Assembly (NCBI RefSeq): GCF_040958095.1 | Contig: NC_091158.1 | Span: 33,079,303-33,143,302 of the forward strand | DNA from: Procambarus clarkii | Taxonomy: Eukaryota > Arthropoda > Malacostraca > Decapoda > Cambaridae | Direction: 5' to 3' | Length of the DNA stretch: 64,000 nucleotides | In this document: piece by piece, positions 23,551 to 35,584 of the stretch | Position numbering within the stretch: position 1 is the first letter of the stretch | How the letters are laid out: the number at the start of each line of letters is the position of its first letter | Notes under the pieces: generated by a model | Database searches by the model: none | Seen by the model: only the letters and a program-made list of their open reading frames with translations | Told to the model about the DNA's origin: nothing | Translations under genes and position numbers: made by a program

Positions 23551-26384
23551 CTATTGGACTCTATCATATCTACACTTGAAACTGTGTATGGAGTCAGCCT
23601 CCACCACATCACTTCCTAATGCATTCCATTTGTCAATTACTCTGACACTAAAAAAGTTCTTTCTAATATCCCTGTGGCTCATTTGGGCGCTCAGTTTCCA
23701 CCTGTGTCCCCTTGTGCGTGTGCCCCTTGTGTTAAATAGACTGCCTTTATCTACCCTATCAATTCCCTTGAGAATCTTGAATGTAGTGATCATGTCCCCC
23801 CAACTCTTCTGTCTTCCAGCAAAGTGAGGTTCAATTCCCGCAGTCTCTCCTCGTAGCTTATACCTCTCAGCTCGGGTACTAGTCTGGTGGGAAATCTTTG
23901 AACCTTTTCCAGTTTAGTCTTATCCTTCACTAGATTTGGACACCATGCTGGGGCTGCATACTCCAGAATTGGCCTGACATATGTGGTATACAAAGTTCTG
24001 AATGATTCTTAACACAAATTTCTGAATGCCGTTCGTATGTTGGCCAGCCTGGCATATGCCGCTGATGTTATCCTCATGATATATGCTGCAGGAGACAGGT
24101 CTGGCGTGATATCAACTCCCAAGTCTTTTTCTTTCTCTGACTCCTGAAAGATTTCCTCTCCCAGATGATACCTTGTATTTGGCCTCCTGCTCCCTACACC
24201 TATCTTCATTACATTACATTTTGTTGGGTTGAATTCTAACAACCACTTGTTCGACCATTCCTTCAGTTTGTCTAGGTCTTCTTGAAGTCTCAAACAGTCC
24301 TCTTCTGTCTTAATCCTTCTCATAATTTTGGCATCGTCTGCAAACATTGAGAGAAATGAATCTTTACCCTCCGGGAGATCATTTACATATATCAGAAACA
24401 AGATAGGACCGAGTACAGAGCCCTGTGGGACTCCACTGGTGACTTCACGCCAATCGGAGGTCTCACCCCTCACCGTAACTCTCTGCTTCCTATTGCTTAG
24501 GTACTCCCTTATCCACTGGAGGACCTTATCACCTACACCTGCCTGTCTCTCCAGCTTATGTACCAGCCTCTTATGTGGTACTGTGTCAAAGGCTTTCCGA
24601 CAATCCAAGAAAATGCAGTCCGCCCAGCCCTCTCTTTCTTGCTTAATCTGTGTCACCTGGTCATAGAATTCTATTAAGCCAGTCAGGCAAGATTTACCCT
24701 CCCTGAACCCATGTTGTCAATTTGTCACGAAGTCCCTTCTCTCCAGATGTGCTACCAGATTTTTTCTCACGATCTTCTCCATCACCTTGCATAGTATACA
24801 AGTCAAGGATACTGGCCTGTAGTTCAGTGCCTCTTGCATGTCGCCCTTTTTGTATATTGGGACCACATTCGCCGTCTTCCATATTTCTGGTAGGTCTCCC
24901 GTCTCCAGTGACCTACTATACACTATGGAGAGTGGCAAGCAAAGTGCCTCTGCACACTCTTTCAGTACCCATGGCGAGATCCGGTCTGGACCAACAGTCT
25001 TTCTAACATCCAAATCCAGCAGGTGTCTCTTGACCTCCTCTCTCGTAATTTCAAACTCTTCCAAGGCCGCCTGGTTTACGTCCCTTTCTCCTAGCACAGT
25101 GACCTCACCTTGTTCTGTTGTGAAGACCTCTTGGAACCTCTTGTTGAGTTCATCACACACCTCTTTGTCATTCTCTGTATACCTGTCCTCGCCTGTTCTA
25201 AGTTTCACTACCTGTTCTTTCACTGTTGTTTTCCTTCTGATGTGACTGTGGAGTAGCTTTGGTTCGGTCTTGGCTTTGTTTGCTATATCATTTTCATAAC
25301 TTTTCTCTGCTTCTCTTCTCACAATGACATACTCATTCCTGGTTCTCTGGTATCTCTCTCTGCTTTCTGGTGTTCTGTTATTCCGGAAGTTCCTCCATGC
25401 CCTTTTCAGTTTCTTTGCTTCCATACATGCCCTATTATACCATGGATTCTTCTTTTGTTTCTCGGATTTTTCCTTTTTGGCCTGGGATGTATCTGCTTAC
25501 TGACTCCTGACACTTTTGGGTGACATAGTCCATCATATCTTGTACAGACTTAGCTCTGAGGTCTGTGTCCCAAGGTATTTCCTTTAGGAAGCTTCTCATC
25601 TCATAATTTCCTTTCGGTATGCCAGCCTTTTGTTTCCTAGTTCTTTTTCGGGTGGGATAATTCCTAGCTCTACCAGGTACTCAAAGTTCAATACACTGTG
25701 ATCACTCATTCCCAAGGGTGCTTCCATCTTGACTTCCCTTATATCCCACTCATTCAGGGTAAATATCAGATCAAGCATTGCTGGTTCATCCTCTCCTCTC
25801 ATTCTTGTTGGATCCTTGATGTGCTGGCTTAGAAAGTTTCTTGTTGCCACGTCCAGCAGCTTAGCTCTCCATGTTTCTGGTCCTCCATGCGGGTCTCTGT
25901 TCTCCCAATCTATCTTCCCATGGTTGAAGTCTCCCATGATTAGTAGTCCAGATCCATTCCTGCTAGCAACAGAAGCTGCTCTCTTTATTATGTTAATGGT
26001 GGCCATATTGTTTCTATCATATTCCTGTCTGGGTTTTCTGTCATTTGGTGGTGGATTATATATGACTACAACTATAATTTTTTACCCTCCAGTTGTTATT
26101 GTTCCTATTATGTAGTCACTGAAACCTTCACATCCCTGAACAACCAACTCCTCAAAATCCCAGCCTTTTCTTACCAGCAGAGCTACACCACCACCACCTC
26201 TTCCTTCTCTCTCTTTCCTCATAACATAATAGACCTGTGGGAACACTGCATTTGTTATTGTTTTCGTCAGCTTTGTTTCTGTGAGAGCTATATTGTCTGG
26301 GTTTTCCTCTAGTACCCATTCTCCAAGTTCATTTGCCTTATTTGTAATACCATCTATGTTAGTGTACATTGCCTTGAGGCTCAC
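23551..26384 (-). pseudogene. LINE A3 ORF2: endonuclease and reverse transcriptase, broken
   Basis: Open pieces are 26,384-26,082 (endonuclease start MSLKAMYTNIDGI), 26,006-25,596 (MGDFNHGKIDWENRDPH, MSDHSVLNFEYL), 25,424-24,717 (linker and RT start), 24,656-24,009 ([42 protein letters not shown]), 23,993-23,790 (LEYAAPAWCP) and 23,793-23,551 (C-terminus). At least five frameshifts or stops separate them. The order and spacing equal those of CR1/Jockey-group ORF2 proteins of about 950 residues. Confidence 0.9.
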
Positions 26385-26672
26385 TTTCTTCTGTCACTTC
26401 TCAAATCTCCTCCTTGGTGAATGTTCTGCTGGTGGAGGAAGCTGTGCTATGGGTGTGAGGATTTGTGAGGTGGATACCAGGGTTGCAGAGGATATTGGGA
26501 TGAGGGGTGCGGGGTCAAGTGAAGGGGAAAGGACAGGGAGGGTATGGGGTGAACGGGGCGGGAGGATAGGAAGGAAAGGGGGGGTTTTCTAAGCAGAGGA
26601 GGGTGGTGGGGTTGCCCTCCCTGCTCGTGTTACTGGGTAGCTGGTTGTGGGTTCCCCCCTCGCCTCTGGGGG

Positions 26673-27428
26673 TCATGTGTTGGGAGCTGTGGTTTCCTGG
26701 TTTTCCCCTCTCGCCCTGCGCTTCTTCCCTGCTTCTGCCGCCATGGCCCTCTCCTCCCTCGTCATGTCCCTCTGGAGGAATACTTTTTTTAATTCTCCCA
26801 CCTGTTGCAGGTGGCTTTTCTTTGTTAGAATCGTGTCCTTTGTGTTCTCGTTTGAAAACACTATCTTTAACACACGGTCTCGGTCTTTTTTGTACCAGCC
26901 TAACCTGAAAACCTTCTCAATGCTATGCTCAGGCCCTTTCATGTCTAGTGCCTTCAGTATTTCATTCACTGCCGTTTTATCCTTCTCATTCCACTCTTTC
27001 CTATTAGAGCCTTCCTGCTCTTTAATACCTACAGCTACCACTGCTCTTTTCCTTTCCAGCAGCTGGCTAGTGGAGCGTGCCTCTTCCTGTGAGGTGGCTG
27101 CTTTCATGGCTACCTCCATCACTGCAGACATTACTTCAGAGTTGTTGTTTTTTAGCATATCTGCAAATGTTGCTTTTAATGTGGCATTCTCTTCCAAAGT
27201 ACTATTACCACCACCTCCCTGGGTGGTTATCTGAGTCTCAGCATCGATACTGTTCTCTTTGAGGGCTCTAATCTCCTCCTTTGCTGCTGTCAGCTCTCTT
27301 TTTAGGTTGCTAATTTCATTCTTCATTTCCTACATCTCACTCTTGATGTCCTCCAGAAACTGGGCGAACATTTCCTTCATTTCGTCGCCTGAACTTTTCC
27401 CTGCTCCCCTGTTGCTTCTGGCTGTCAT
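26673..27428 (-). pseudogene. LINE A3 ORF1 (coiled-coil nucleic-acid-binding protein), one stop
   Basis: On the minus strand the frame starts near MTARSNRGAGKSS (27,428) and carries a TAG at 27,330-27,332. It then reads open from MKNEISNLKRELTAAKEEI to its stop at 26,673. The first half is a heptad-like coiled coil. The second half (RVLKIVFSNENTKDTIL, FLQRDMTREER) resembles the RRM-like and C-terminal regions of LINE ORF1 proteins. It would bind the LINE RNA as a multimer. The true N-terminus may lie further upstream or be lost in the (GA)n tract. Confidence 0.75.
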
Positions 27429-27481
27429 GCTTGACCCTGTTGCTAGTTGTTCCGTGATAGGATTCGTCAGAAGGGCAGAGC

Positions 27482-28690
<1,209 letters not shown>

Positions 28691-29742
28691 GTGTGTGTGT
28701 GCGTGTGTGTATGTGTATGTGTATACTCACCTTTTTGTGCTTGCGGGGGTTGAGCACTGGCTCTTTGGTCCTCCCTCTCAACAGTCAATCAACTGGTGTA
28801 CAGATTCCTCTGCCTACTGGGCTCTATCATATCTACATTTGAATCTGTGTATGGAGTCAGCCTCCATCACATCACTGCCCAATGCATTCCACCTGTTAAC
28901 TACTCTGACACTAAAAAAGTTCTTTCTAACGTCCCTGTGACTCATTTTGGTACTCGGTCTCCACTCTTTTCTCTTGTTCGTGTACCACCGATGTTAAACA
29001 GTTTATCTTTATCAACCCTGTTAATTCCTCTGAGAATTTTGTAAGTAGTGATCATGTCTCGCCTTACTCTTTTGTCTTCCAGTGTCTCAAGATGCATTTC
29101 ACGCAGCCTTTCCTCGTAACTCATGCCTCTTAGCTCTGGGAGTAGCCTGGTGCCATACCTTTGAACTTTTTCTAGCTTCGCCTTGTGCTTGACAAAGTAC
29201 GGGCTCCATGCTGGGGCCGCATACTCCAGGATTGGTCTTAAGTATGTGGTATACAAGATTCTGAATGATTCCTTACACAGGTTCCTGAATGCAGTTCTGA
29301 TGTTAGCCTGCCTCGCATACGCCGAAGATGTTATTATCTTGATGAGGGCTTCAGGAGACAGGTTTGGTGTCATATCAACTCCTAGATCTTTCCGTTTCAT
29401 TAAGGACTTCATCTCCCAGTCTGTATCCTGTGACTGGCCAACTGGTTCTACTGCTTAGTTTCCTTACCTTACATTTCCTCGGTTGAACTTTAGTAGCCAT
29501 TTGTTGGACCATTCATTCAGTCTGTCTAGGTCTTCTTATAGCCTCATACTATCTTCCTCCGTCTTAATCCTCCTTATAATTTTTGCATCATCAGCAAACA
29601 ATGAGAGGAATGATTTTATACCCTCTGGTAGATTATTAATATATATCAGGAAAAATATGGGTCCAAGGACTGAACCCTGCGGGACTCAATTGGTGACGTA
29701 TGGCCAGTTTGAGACCTCGCCCCTCACAGTGACTCGTGTGTG
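28691..29742 (-). pseudogene. LINE family A-like copy A4, 5'-truncated
   Basis: (GT)n at 28,690-28,722 precedes the tail. The C-terminal RT region is open at 28,942-29,412 (MTPNLSPEALIKIITSSAYA, LEYAAPAWSPYFVKHKAKL, RLLPELRGMSYEERLREMHL). Further upstream, FADDAK-type and GVPQGS-type segments are recognisable but broken (29,413-29,735). It is cut at a second GT-rich run near 29,735, where a SINE end begins. It belongs with A6 to a subfamily having REMHL and MITTYKILRGI. Confidence 0.85.
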
Positions 29743-29760
29743 GGTGTGTGTGTGTGTGTG

Positions 29761-29870
29761 TACTAGTTGTGCCTGCGGGGCTTGAGCTCTGCTCCTTGGG
29801 CCCGCCTCTCAACTGTCAATCAACTGTTACTAACTACTATTTTTTTTCACTCCCCACACACACACACATA
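29761..29870 (-). mobile_element. SINE S2, 3' end only
   Basis: This contains the body end and LINE-like tail of the tRNA-derived SINE in minus orientation (AACTAGT-type tail, GAGAGGCGGGCCC, TTGATTGACAGTTGAGAGG). It is truncated at a (CA)n run (29,856-29,868), the same internal CA tract seen in the full SINE. Confidence 0.75.
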
Positions 29871-29872
29871 CT

Positions 29873-30180
29873 GGTGGAGCCGGTGGCCGAGCGGACAGCA
29901 CGCTGAACACGTGATCCTGTGGTCCTGGGTTTGTTCCCGGGTGCCAGCGAGAAACGATGGGCAGAGTTTCTTTCTCCCTATGCCCCTGTTACCTAGCAGT
30001 AAATAGGTACCTGGGAGTTAGTCAGCTGTCACGGGCTGCTTCCTGGGGTGTGTGTGTGTGTGTGGTGTGGAAAAAAATAGTACTAGTAGAAACAGTTGAT
30101 TGACAGTTGAGAGGCGGGCCGAAAGAGCAGAGCTCAACACCTGCAAGCACAACTAGGTGAATACAACTAGGTGAATACAC
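29873..30180 (+). mobile_element. SINE S1, full-length tRNA-derived, LINE-A-type 3' tail
   Basis: The head is tRNA-like, with an A-box-like TGGCCGAGCGG at 29,884-29,894 and a B-box-like GGTTTGTTCCC at 29,928-29,938. The body holds GAAACGATGGGCAGAG, TTACCTAGCAGTAAATAGG and CTGGGAGTTAGTCAGCTGTC, then a variable (GT)n and A/T spacer. The last about 85 bp (TTGACAGTTGAGAGGCGGGC, GCAAGCACAACTAGGTGAAT) match the 3' UTR of LINE family A. It is presumably transcribed by RNA polymerase III and mobilised by the LINE. The orientation is opposite to all LINEs nearby. Confidence 0.88.
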
Positions 30181-30352
30181 CCCAAGAAGCAGCCCGTGGC
30201 AGCAGACTAACTCCCAGGTACCTAATTCCTGCTAGGTAACAGGTGCATCAGGGTGTAAGTAACTCTGCCCATTGTTTCTCGCCGGGAATCGAACCCGTGA
30301 CCAAAGGATCACACGTTCAGCATGCTGTCCAGTCAGCCACCAGCCCCCTAAA
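30181..30352 (-). mobile_element. SINE S3, 5' part
   Basis: This is a minus-strand head and half body: B-box GGGTTCGATTCCCGG, GAAACAATGGGCAGAG, and a body ending at CTGCTTCTTGGGG where S1 begins. It abuts S1 tail to middle, so S1 probably landed in the CA/GT spacer of an older S2/S3 SINE (S2 and S3 being its two halves). Confidence 0.78.
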
Positions 30353-31370
30353 GCGTGTGTACTCACCTATTTGTGCTTGCAGAATCGAGCATTTACTCTT
30401 GGATCCCGCCTTTCTAGCCATCGGTTGTTTACAGCAATGACTCCTGTCCCTTTCCCTATCATACTTAGTTTTAAAATTATGAATAGAGTTTGCTTCCACA
30501 ACCTGTTCCTTAAATGCATTCCATTTTTCCACTACGCTTAAGCTAAATGAATACCTCCTAACATCTCTGACTCATTTGAGTTTCCAGCTTCCATCCATGT
30601 CCCCTCGTTCTGTTGCTGTTACGTGTGAACATTTCATGTATCTCCACTTTGTCAATTCCTCTGAGTATTTTATTTGTTCCTATCGTATCCCCTCTCACCC
30701 ATCTTTTTTCTAATGTCGCAAGGTTCAGTTTTTTCAGGCGCTCTTCATGTTCCATCTCTTGTAACTCTGGGACAAGCCTCGTCGCAAACTTCTGAACCTT
30801 TTCCAGGTTTCTTATGTGTTTCTTCAGGTGGGGACTCCATGATGCTGCAGCATACTCTAAGACTGGTCTCACGTAGGCAGTGTAAAGCACCCTAAGAGCT
30901 TCATCACTTAGGTTTCTGAATGAAGTTCTAACTTTCGCCAGTGTAGAGTACGCTGCTGTCGTTATCCTATTTATATGAACCTCAGGAATTAGGTTAGGTG
31001 TTACGTCCACTCCCAGGTCTCTTTCTCGAATCGTTACAGGTAGACAGTTCCCTTTCATTGTGTACTGTCCCTTTGGTCGCCTATCACCTTATTCCATTTC
31101 TATAACTTTACATTTAATCGTGTTGAACTCCATGAGCCATTTCTCTGACCATCTCTGCAACCTGTTCAGGTCCTCTAGGAGGATCCTACAATCCTCATCT
31201 GCCACAACTCTTCTCATTAATTTTGCATCATCCCCGAACATTGACATGTAGAATTTCACTACTGTAAACATATCATTTACATAAATAAGAAAGAGGATTG
31301 GTCCCAGCACCGATACTTGAGGTACTCCACTCGTTACTGTTCGCCAGTCTGACTTCTCGCCCCTTACCAT
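30353..31370 (-). pseudogene. LINE family C-like copy C3, 5'-truncated
   Basis: The tail has ACTCACC/TTTGTGC variants of the C-type 3' end. Open pieces are 30,558-31,058 (LPVTIRERDLGVDVTPNL, LEYAAASWSPHLKKHI) and 31,089-31,370 ([27 protein letters not shown]). The catalytic FADD reads FGDD and the C-terminus is frameshifted. It ends abruptly at 31,370 against unrelated sequence. Confidence 0.87.
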
Positions 31371-34300
31371 TTGTGAGATTTTTCTCTACGCCTACCTCCC
31401 TTAGGAGGTGGACTACAAGTTTAAAGTCTGCTCACGGCAGTTAAGCATGAGTCCAGTAGAAAAAGGAAAAGCGGGAGCAAACCGCCAGGCCTCCACCATC
31501 ATGGGTGAAAACCTGTCCACAATAGGCCACTGGCTCCTCCTAGTTAAACAGGACGTTAAAACTAATAAAGGGTAACCGACGGGTTCTCACAATCAAATAT
31601 TTATATTTGATGTGGCGCTATGAATTGGAATTCGAATTCCCAAGAACAGCCGCCTTATCAAGATCACATCAACATTTAATAATATGCAGAAATATGGTGG
31701 AATAATATGGTTGAAGGGTTGACATCAGAGACCGTTTTCTCTAGCATAACAATTTATTAATAACAAGAGACTAACTACTACATTACCGAGTTTACGTTAC
31801 GTTAATGTCCATCCAGTGGCACAATAACAAACAGCTAACTAGCAGCCCTTGCTGTGAGGCTGCATACTGAACTAACCTGAAGACAGGTGTGCCCACTGAT
31901 GACGCAATATTGCAAATCAAAGAAAAAATATCACAGACTAAGTTACACCACAGCGAATGGTTACGTTATTGTACATCAAGTGGTATTTGAAACACAGCTA
32001 TTCAACAGCACCTCGAGAAGTGACAGCAGGCTCCATCCTGCTGACACTTCGGGCTGACAACATGAACTAACTGAACAAATGAAGGATATCCACTGAAGAC
32101 AAAGACACAAGCAGGCAATCAATAGTGTCTCGGTTTCCCTGACAGCTACTATAAACACAAACTTAGGGGTCCTCCCGCCCCCCAGGAGGGACCCACGTAA
32201 CTAGGCGGGAGTCCAACAGTGACTCCCCCCTATCACAACCCAGTGTGAACACTCTTTGCAACTCCCAACAAGAAGTTGCCCTGTTGTAAACAGTAACAAA
32301 GACAGGCAAGGCGGGATTCTGGGACACAGCTCCACCGATCCCTAGATGACTCTACTCTCGTCACCAGACGACAACCAAAAGAAATTGCCTTAAGTGATTA
32401 ATTACGTTAATTGACTGATCACAGCAGTCAGCAACAAAGTACAACGGTAATCACAAACAACTGTCTCCCACTAGACAACAACATGATGGTACTCTACGTT
32501 AATCTTTAACACTTGTCTCTCTTGTTAACAATAACTCAACATATATTACATCACACTTGACTCCTTGCAAGTATTCAGTGAGTAATTCTCAATTAAGGTC
32601 AAGCGGACCACTAATTACATCCCCATTGAGTTACGTTAACTAAGCCTACCCTAACTTGGTAGCTTCTCAACAGTCTGTGTGAAAAAATTACTAGTGAGTG
32701 TTAATTACCATAATTACTTCTGAGCAATTAATTAACTGTCACCAGGACCGATAATTAATCATCCATAAATACGTCTCACTCCACACTGCCTAAGCAGGTC
32801 TCATCAAACACTGTGAATTCACGGGAAAGGAGTTAATTACCCTAATTAACAAGATGTGCCAATAATCCACTGTCCTCAGACAGGATATGATTAATACAAC
32901 GATTTATGCTAGCTCCATGACCTCGCTTTACCGAGTCACCGGAGCTCTCCAATGTTAATTACTCCACTAATTAACCTGAGCCGCTAAATGCTATACCCCT
33001 GAAAGGTAATTAGTCTCGAGCATATTACGTTAACACAAATACTGACAGACTCTGACAGATCCTCTCCCACTACGTGAATTCATGATGAGAAGGCTAATTA
33101 CATAATTAGCTAGAGTGGTCAATTAGTTGTCACATGGACAATTAATTGCTCCCGAGACGTATCTCATTCAAGCTCAACACTGTTCTCTCTTAACAGCCCT
33201 CACTCACTCCACAATACTAAGTGTGCACCCCTTATCCAGTTAATTACCCCTTACTTAATTAACTCACTGAATCCTTAAGTCCTCAACACAACTTAAAGAA
33301 ACAAAGTAACCCCAGCGTTACATAGGTCACACTACAATGGCATGCAACATCATAAAAGCACTGCCCACATATGGTTGCGGCTACTGCAACTCGCTAATTA
33401 CTGTGCCCACACAATAATGACACACGGTTGTGCAACACACAAAAGTATACTAATATTACTGCCCCCCTCTTATCTTCTTGCACCCGATTGCAAAGGAATA
33501 CTGTGAACACACACACCTACCTCAGCAAGGCAATTAACCCATCAATTGCCTGCTCTCAATAAGTACTGTGAATTCCCCTGAATAATCCTAGAGGTCCCTT
33601 AAACCCTCAACACAGTTCCTTGGGCAATAATATCGTATAAACTGAAACAATACTGCACAAACCTGCAACACAATGATGCCGTCAGCATACCCACATGCTA
33701 ATGACATCATTAGGCAATCAGTCAGCAATCACATCTACTGACTTACCACACAACACAGTACATAAACATGCAAATGAACACATAGAAATGGCATTCACAT
33801 AATCAATGAAAATTATATCATCAGGTAAAAATGTAACTAACTACACAGACTTCAGGGGTCCCCACTGACATCCCTGCCTACCTCTAATGATTATAATTTT
33901 ACGGTACTCTATGGCATTAATCCAGTCTGAACGATTATATAGAATCGACAGGCTGGATCACTTATATGGTAAATCTCTACACTGACGGGTTACATACTCT
34001 AGTCAGTCTACTATACATACAGTGTGGTCCCGTGTATAATATCTATCTCCAGGTACCGCCCTATCAAACACCTGGATCCTACTGCCAGCTGTCACTCAGC
34101 TGCTTCTCTAGCCTGACGAGGCTCCGAGACAACTCTTTCCGTAAATTTCCACCGGTACCCATCACACTGTAATAGTACTCATTTCTACTGCCCTCTTTCC
34201 CTTATTTTTTCCTCATTTCCCAAGTCACTACCACACTAGCTGACAACACTTAGCTTGCTTGCTCCTCATGCGTCGACAAGATGTGGCCCTAGGCTGTCCC

Positions 34301-34847
34301 GGGAAAGTGGCCAAGGCATGTGGCCAAGGCATGTGGCCACAGCGCCCCTCCCGAGCTGAGAGGTGTTTGGCCGACGCGCGGGCAGGCGGGTGGGGTGGCC
34401 GGTGCGCGGGCAGGCTGGCCACTGGGTGGCCTGGGGGTGGCCACGGGTAGCGCATGACATCATAGCACCCAACCGGCTGAGCTGGCGGGCGGGGTGGGGG
34501 TGGGGTTTGGCCGCGCGGGTGGCCTGGGTGGGTGGCCACGGGTGGCCGCGGGTGGGCGCGCACAGGGGTGCCCACGCGGCTGGAGAATCACAACCCCATC
34601 AAGCTAGAACCTGCCTTGTTCTACACTGGGGTGACAATAACCGGCGGCGTCCCCACACTGACACAGCCTGGCGGAATGCAAAGTCCAACATGGGCCTGTA
34701 ATATCACACTCACTTACACTGCCCAACACCAATTGTCCATTGCCACTAGACAGGACACTCGACCCACCTGTTACACCATGAGGCTCTGCCAGCCTGCCTC
34801 ATGGGTGCACACAGTCAACTGTCTCTTAGCTTTTTACTGTTTCTTCC
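31371..34847. other. Unassigned 3.5-kb segment, AT-rich, no gene recognised
   Basis: No convincing ORF, RT, transposase or host exon is visible on either strand. The segment has GTTAATTAC/AATTAAC-type paired motifs spaced about 120-146 bp apart between about 32,580 and 33,300, suggesting an old tandem repeat. A hairpin-forming run GTCCTCCCGCCCCCCAGGAG lies near 32,169. A GC-rich island occupies 34,250-34,580. It begins exactly at the edge of LINE C3 and ends at a small LINE scrap, so it may be an unrecognised element or unique DNA. Confidence 0.5.
34250..34580. other. GC-rich island with GTGGCC/GGGTGG repeats
   Basis: This 330-bp stretch is markedly richer in G and C than its surroundings, with degenerate repeats of GGCCAAGGCATGTGGCC and GGTGGCCACGGGTGG. 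Several frames stay open only because AT-rich stop codons are rare. No protein family is recognisable. Confidence 0.6.
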
Positions 34848-34942
34848 GTAAAGTCCAAAAGGAAAACAATGAAATGAAGATGAGAAACCCATGGTTTAAT
34901 CAGAGATGCAGGCTTGCCAAGCAGAAAAGTAAAAGGGCGTAG
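34848..34942 (+). pseudogene. LINE fragment (linker upstream of RT)
   Basis: A 95-bp scrap in + orientation encodes a stretch around RNPWFNQRCRLAKQKSK. This equals the NPWFNQECKVAKQ region between endonuclease and RT in the LINE A and C copies. It is cut by the Penelope fragment at 34,943. It is the only LINE piece in the window on the + strand. Confidence 0.75.
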
Positions 34943-35488
34943 TGAGGCACTACACATCAAAAAGTCAACACCAGCAATCAACAGCTAATTAATGCACAAC
35001 TATATTCTACCCACTTCAAGACTCCGAACCAATATTGAAGCATCAAGAAGAAGTATCGGCCAATAGGCCCTTTGCAGTTACTTCCATTTTTATGCTCTCA
35101 TATCCAATTAATACCCATTTTTTCGTATTCTGTCTTGAATTTCTCACAAGTTTGTTCACCTCTTCCAAAACTGTTGCACCATATCACCTCATCTAAATGC
35201 GAGTATAAGTATGACGGATTAGATGTTTAGTGTTAATATAACTCTGTTTAGTGTATTCAGGTTACAGTTGTGTGCGTAAACTAAAGTTTTTTTAAAATGT
35301 AATAAGTTATTACGAAACTCGTTCAAGCGTCGCGTCAGACTAGAAATAAAAATGAATTTTCGCGAATTGATTTTTCAATCACCATCGACAGTAAAGAAAC
35401 ATAAGAAATATTGAAAAATTTCGTGTTAGAATTATAAATCTTACTTTTTCGGTTATATTAACCTCATATGTTTCAAGAAAGACTGCTA

Positions 35489-35493
<5 letters not shown>
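34943..35493 (+). pseudogene. Penelope-like element 3' fragment, diverged
   Basis: This matches the 3' end of the right Penelope copy from GAGGCACTACACATCAA through the 3' UTR to AGACTGCTACCAA, with clearly more substitutions and a small insertion. It contains the end of the GIY-YIG protein frame (broken) and the UTR block ending GTCGCGTCAGACTAG. It is joined by (TA)n to the oppositely oriented left copy. Confidence 0.85.

Positions 35494-35580
<87 letters not shown>
35494..35580. repeat. (TA)n microsatellite between opposed Penelope ends
   Basis: About 43 TA units lie between two Penelope 3' ends facing each other (AGACTGCTACCAA on the left, TTTTGGTAGCAGTCT on the right). Confidence 0.95.

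Positions 35581-35584
<4 letters not shown>

Larger units (their letters stand above)
23449..27480 (-). mobile_element. LINE family A copy A3, near full-length (ORF1 + ORF2)
   Basis: This is the most complete LINE in the window, about 4.0 kb. Read on the minus strand it has ORF1 (27,428-26,673), a G/C-skewed inter-ORF region (26,670-26,385), endonuclease (26,384 to about 25,600), RT (25,424 to about 24,009) and C-terminal domain (to 23,551), then a 3' UTR with the family-A tail and (AC)n. Its 5' side runs into the long (GA)n tract. Multiple frame breaks make it inactive. It is the reference for placing the truncated copies. Confidence 0.9.

Noticed and set aside
34228-34701. Overlapping frames in the GC-rich island
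   Set aside because: Open in several phases at once because stop codons are rare in GC-rich DNA; low-complexity residues.
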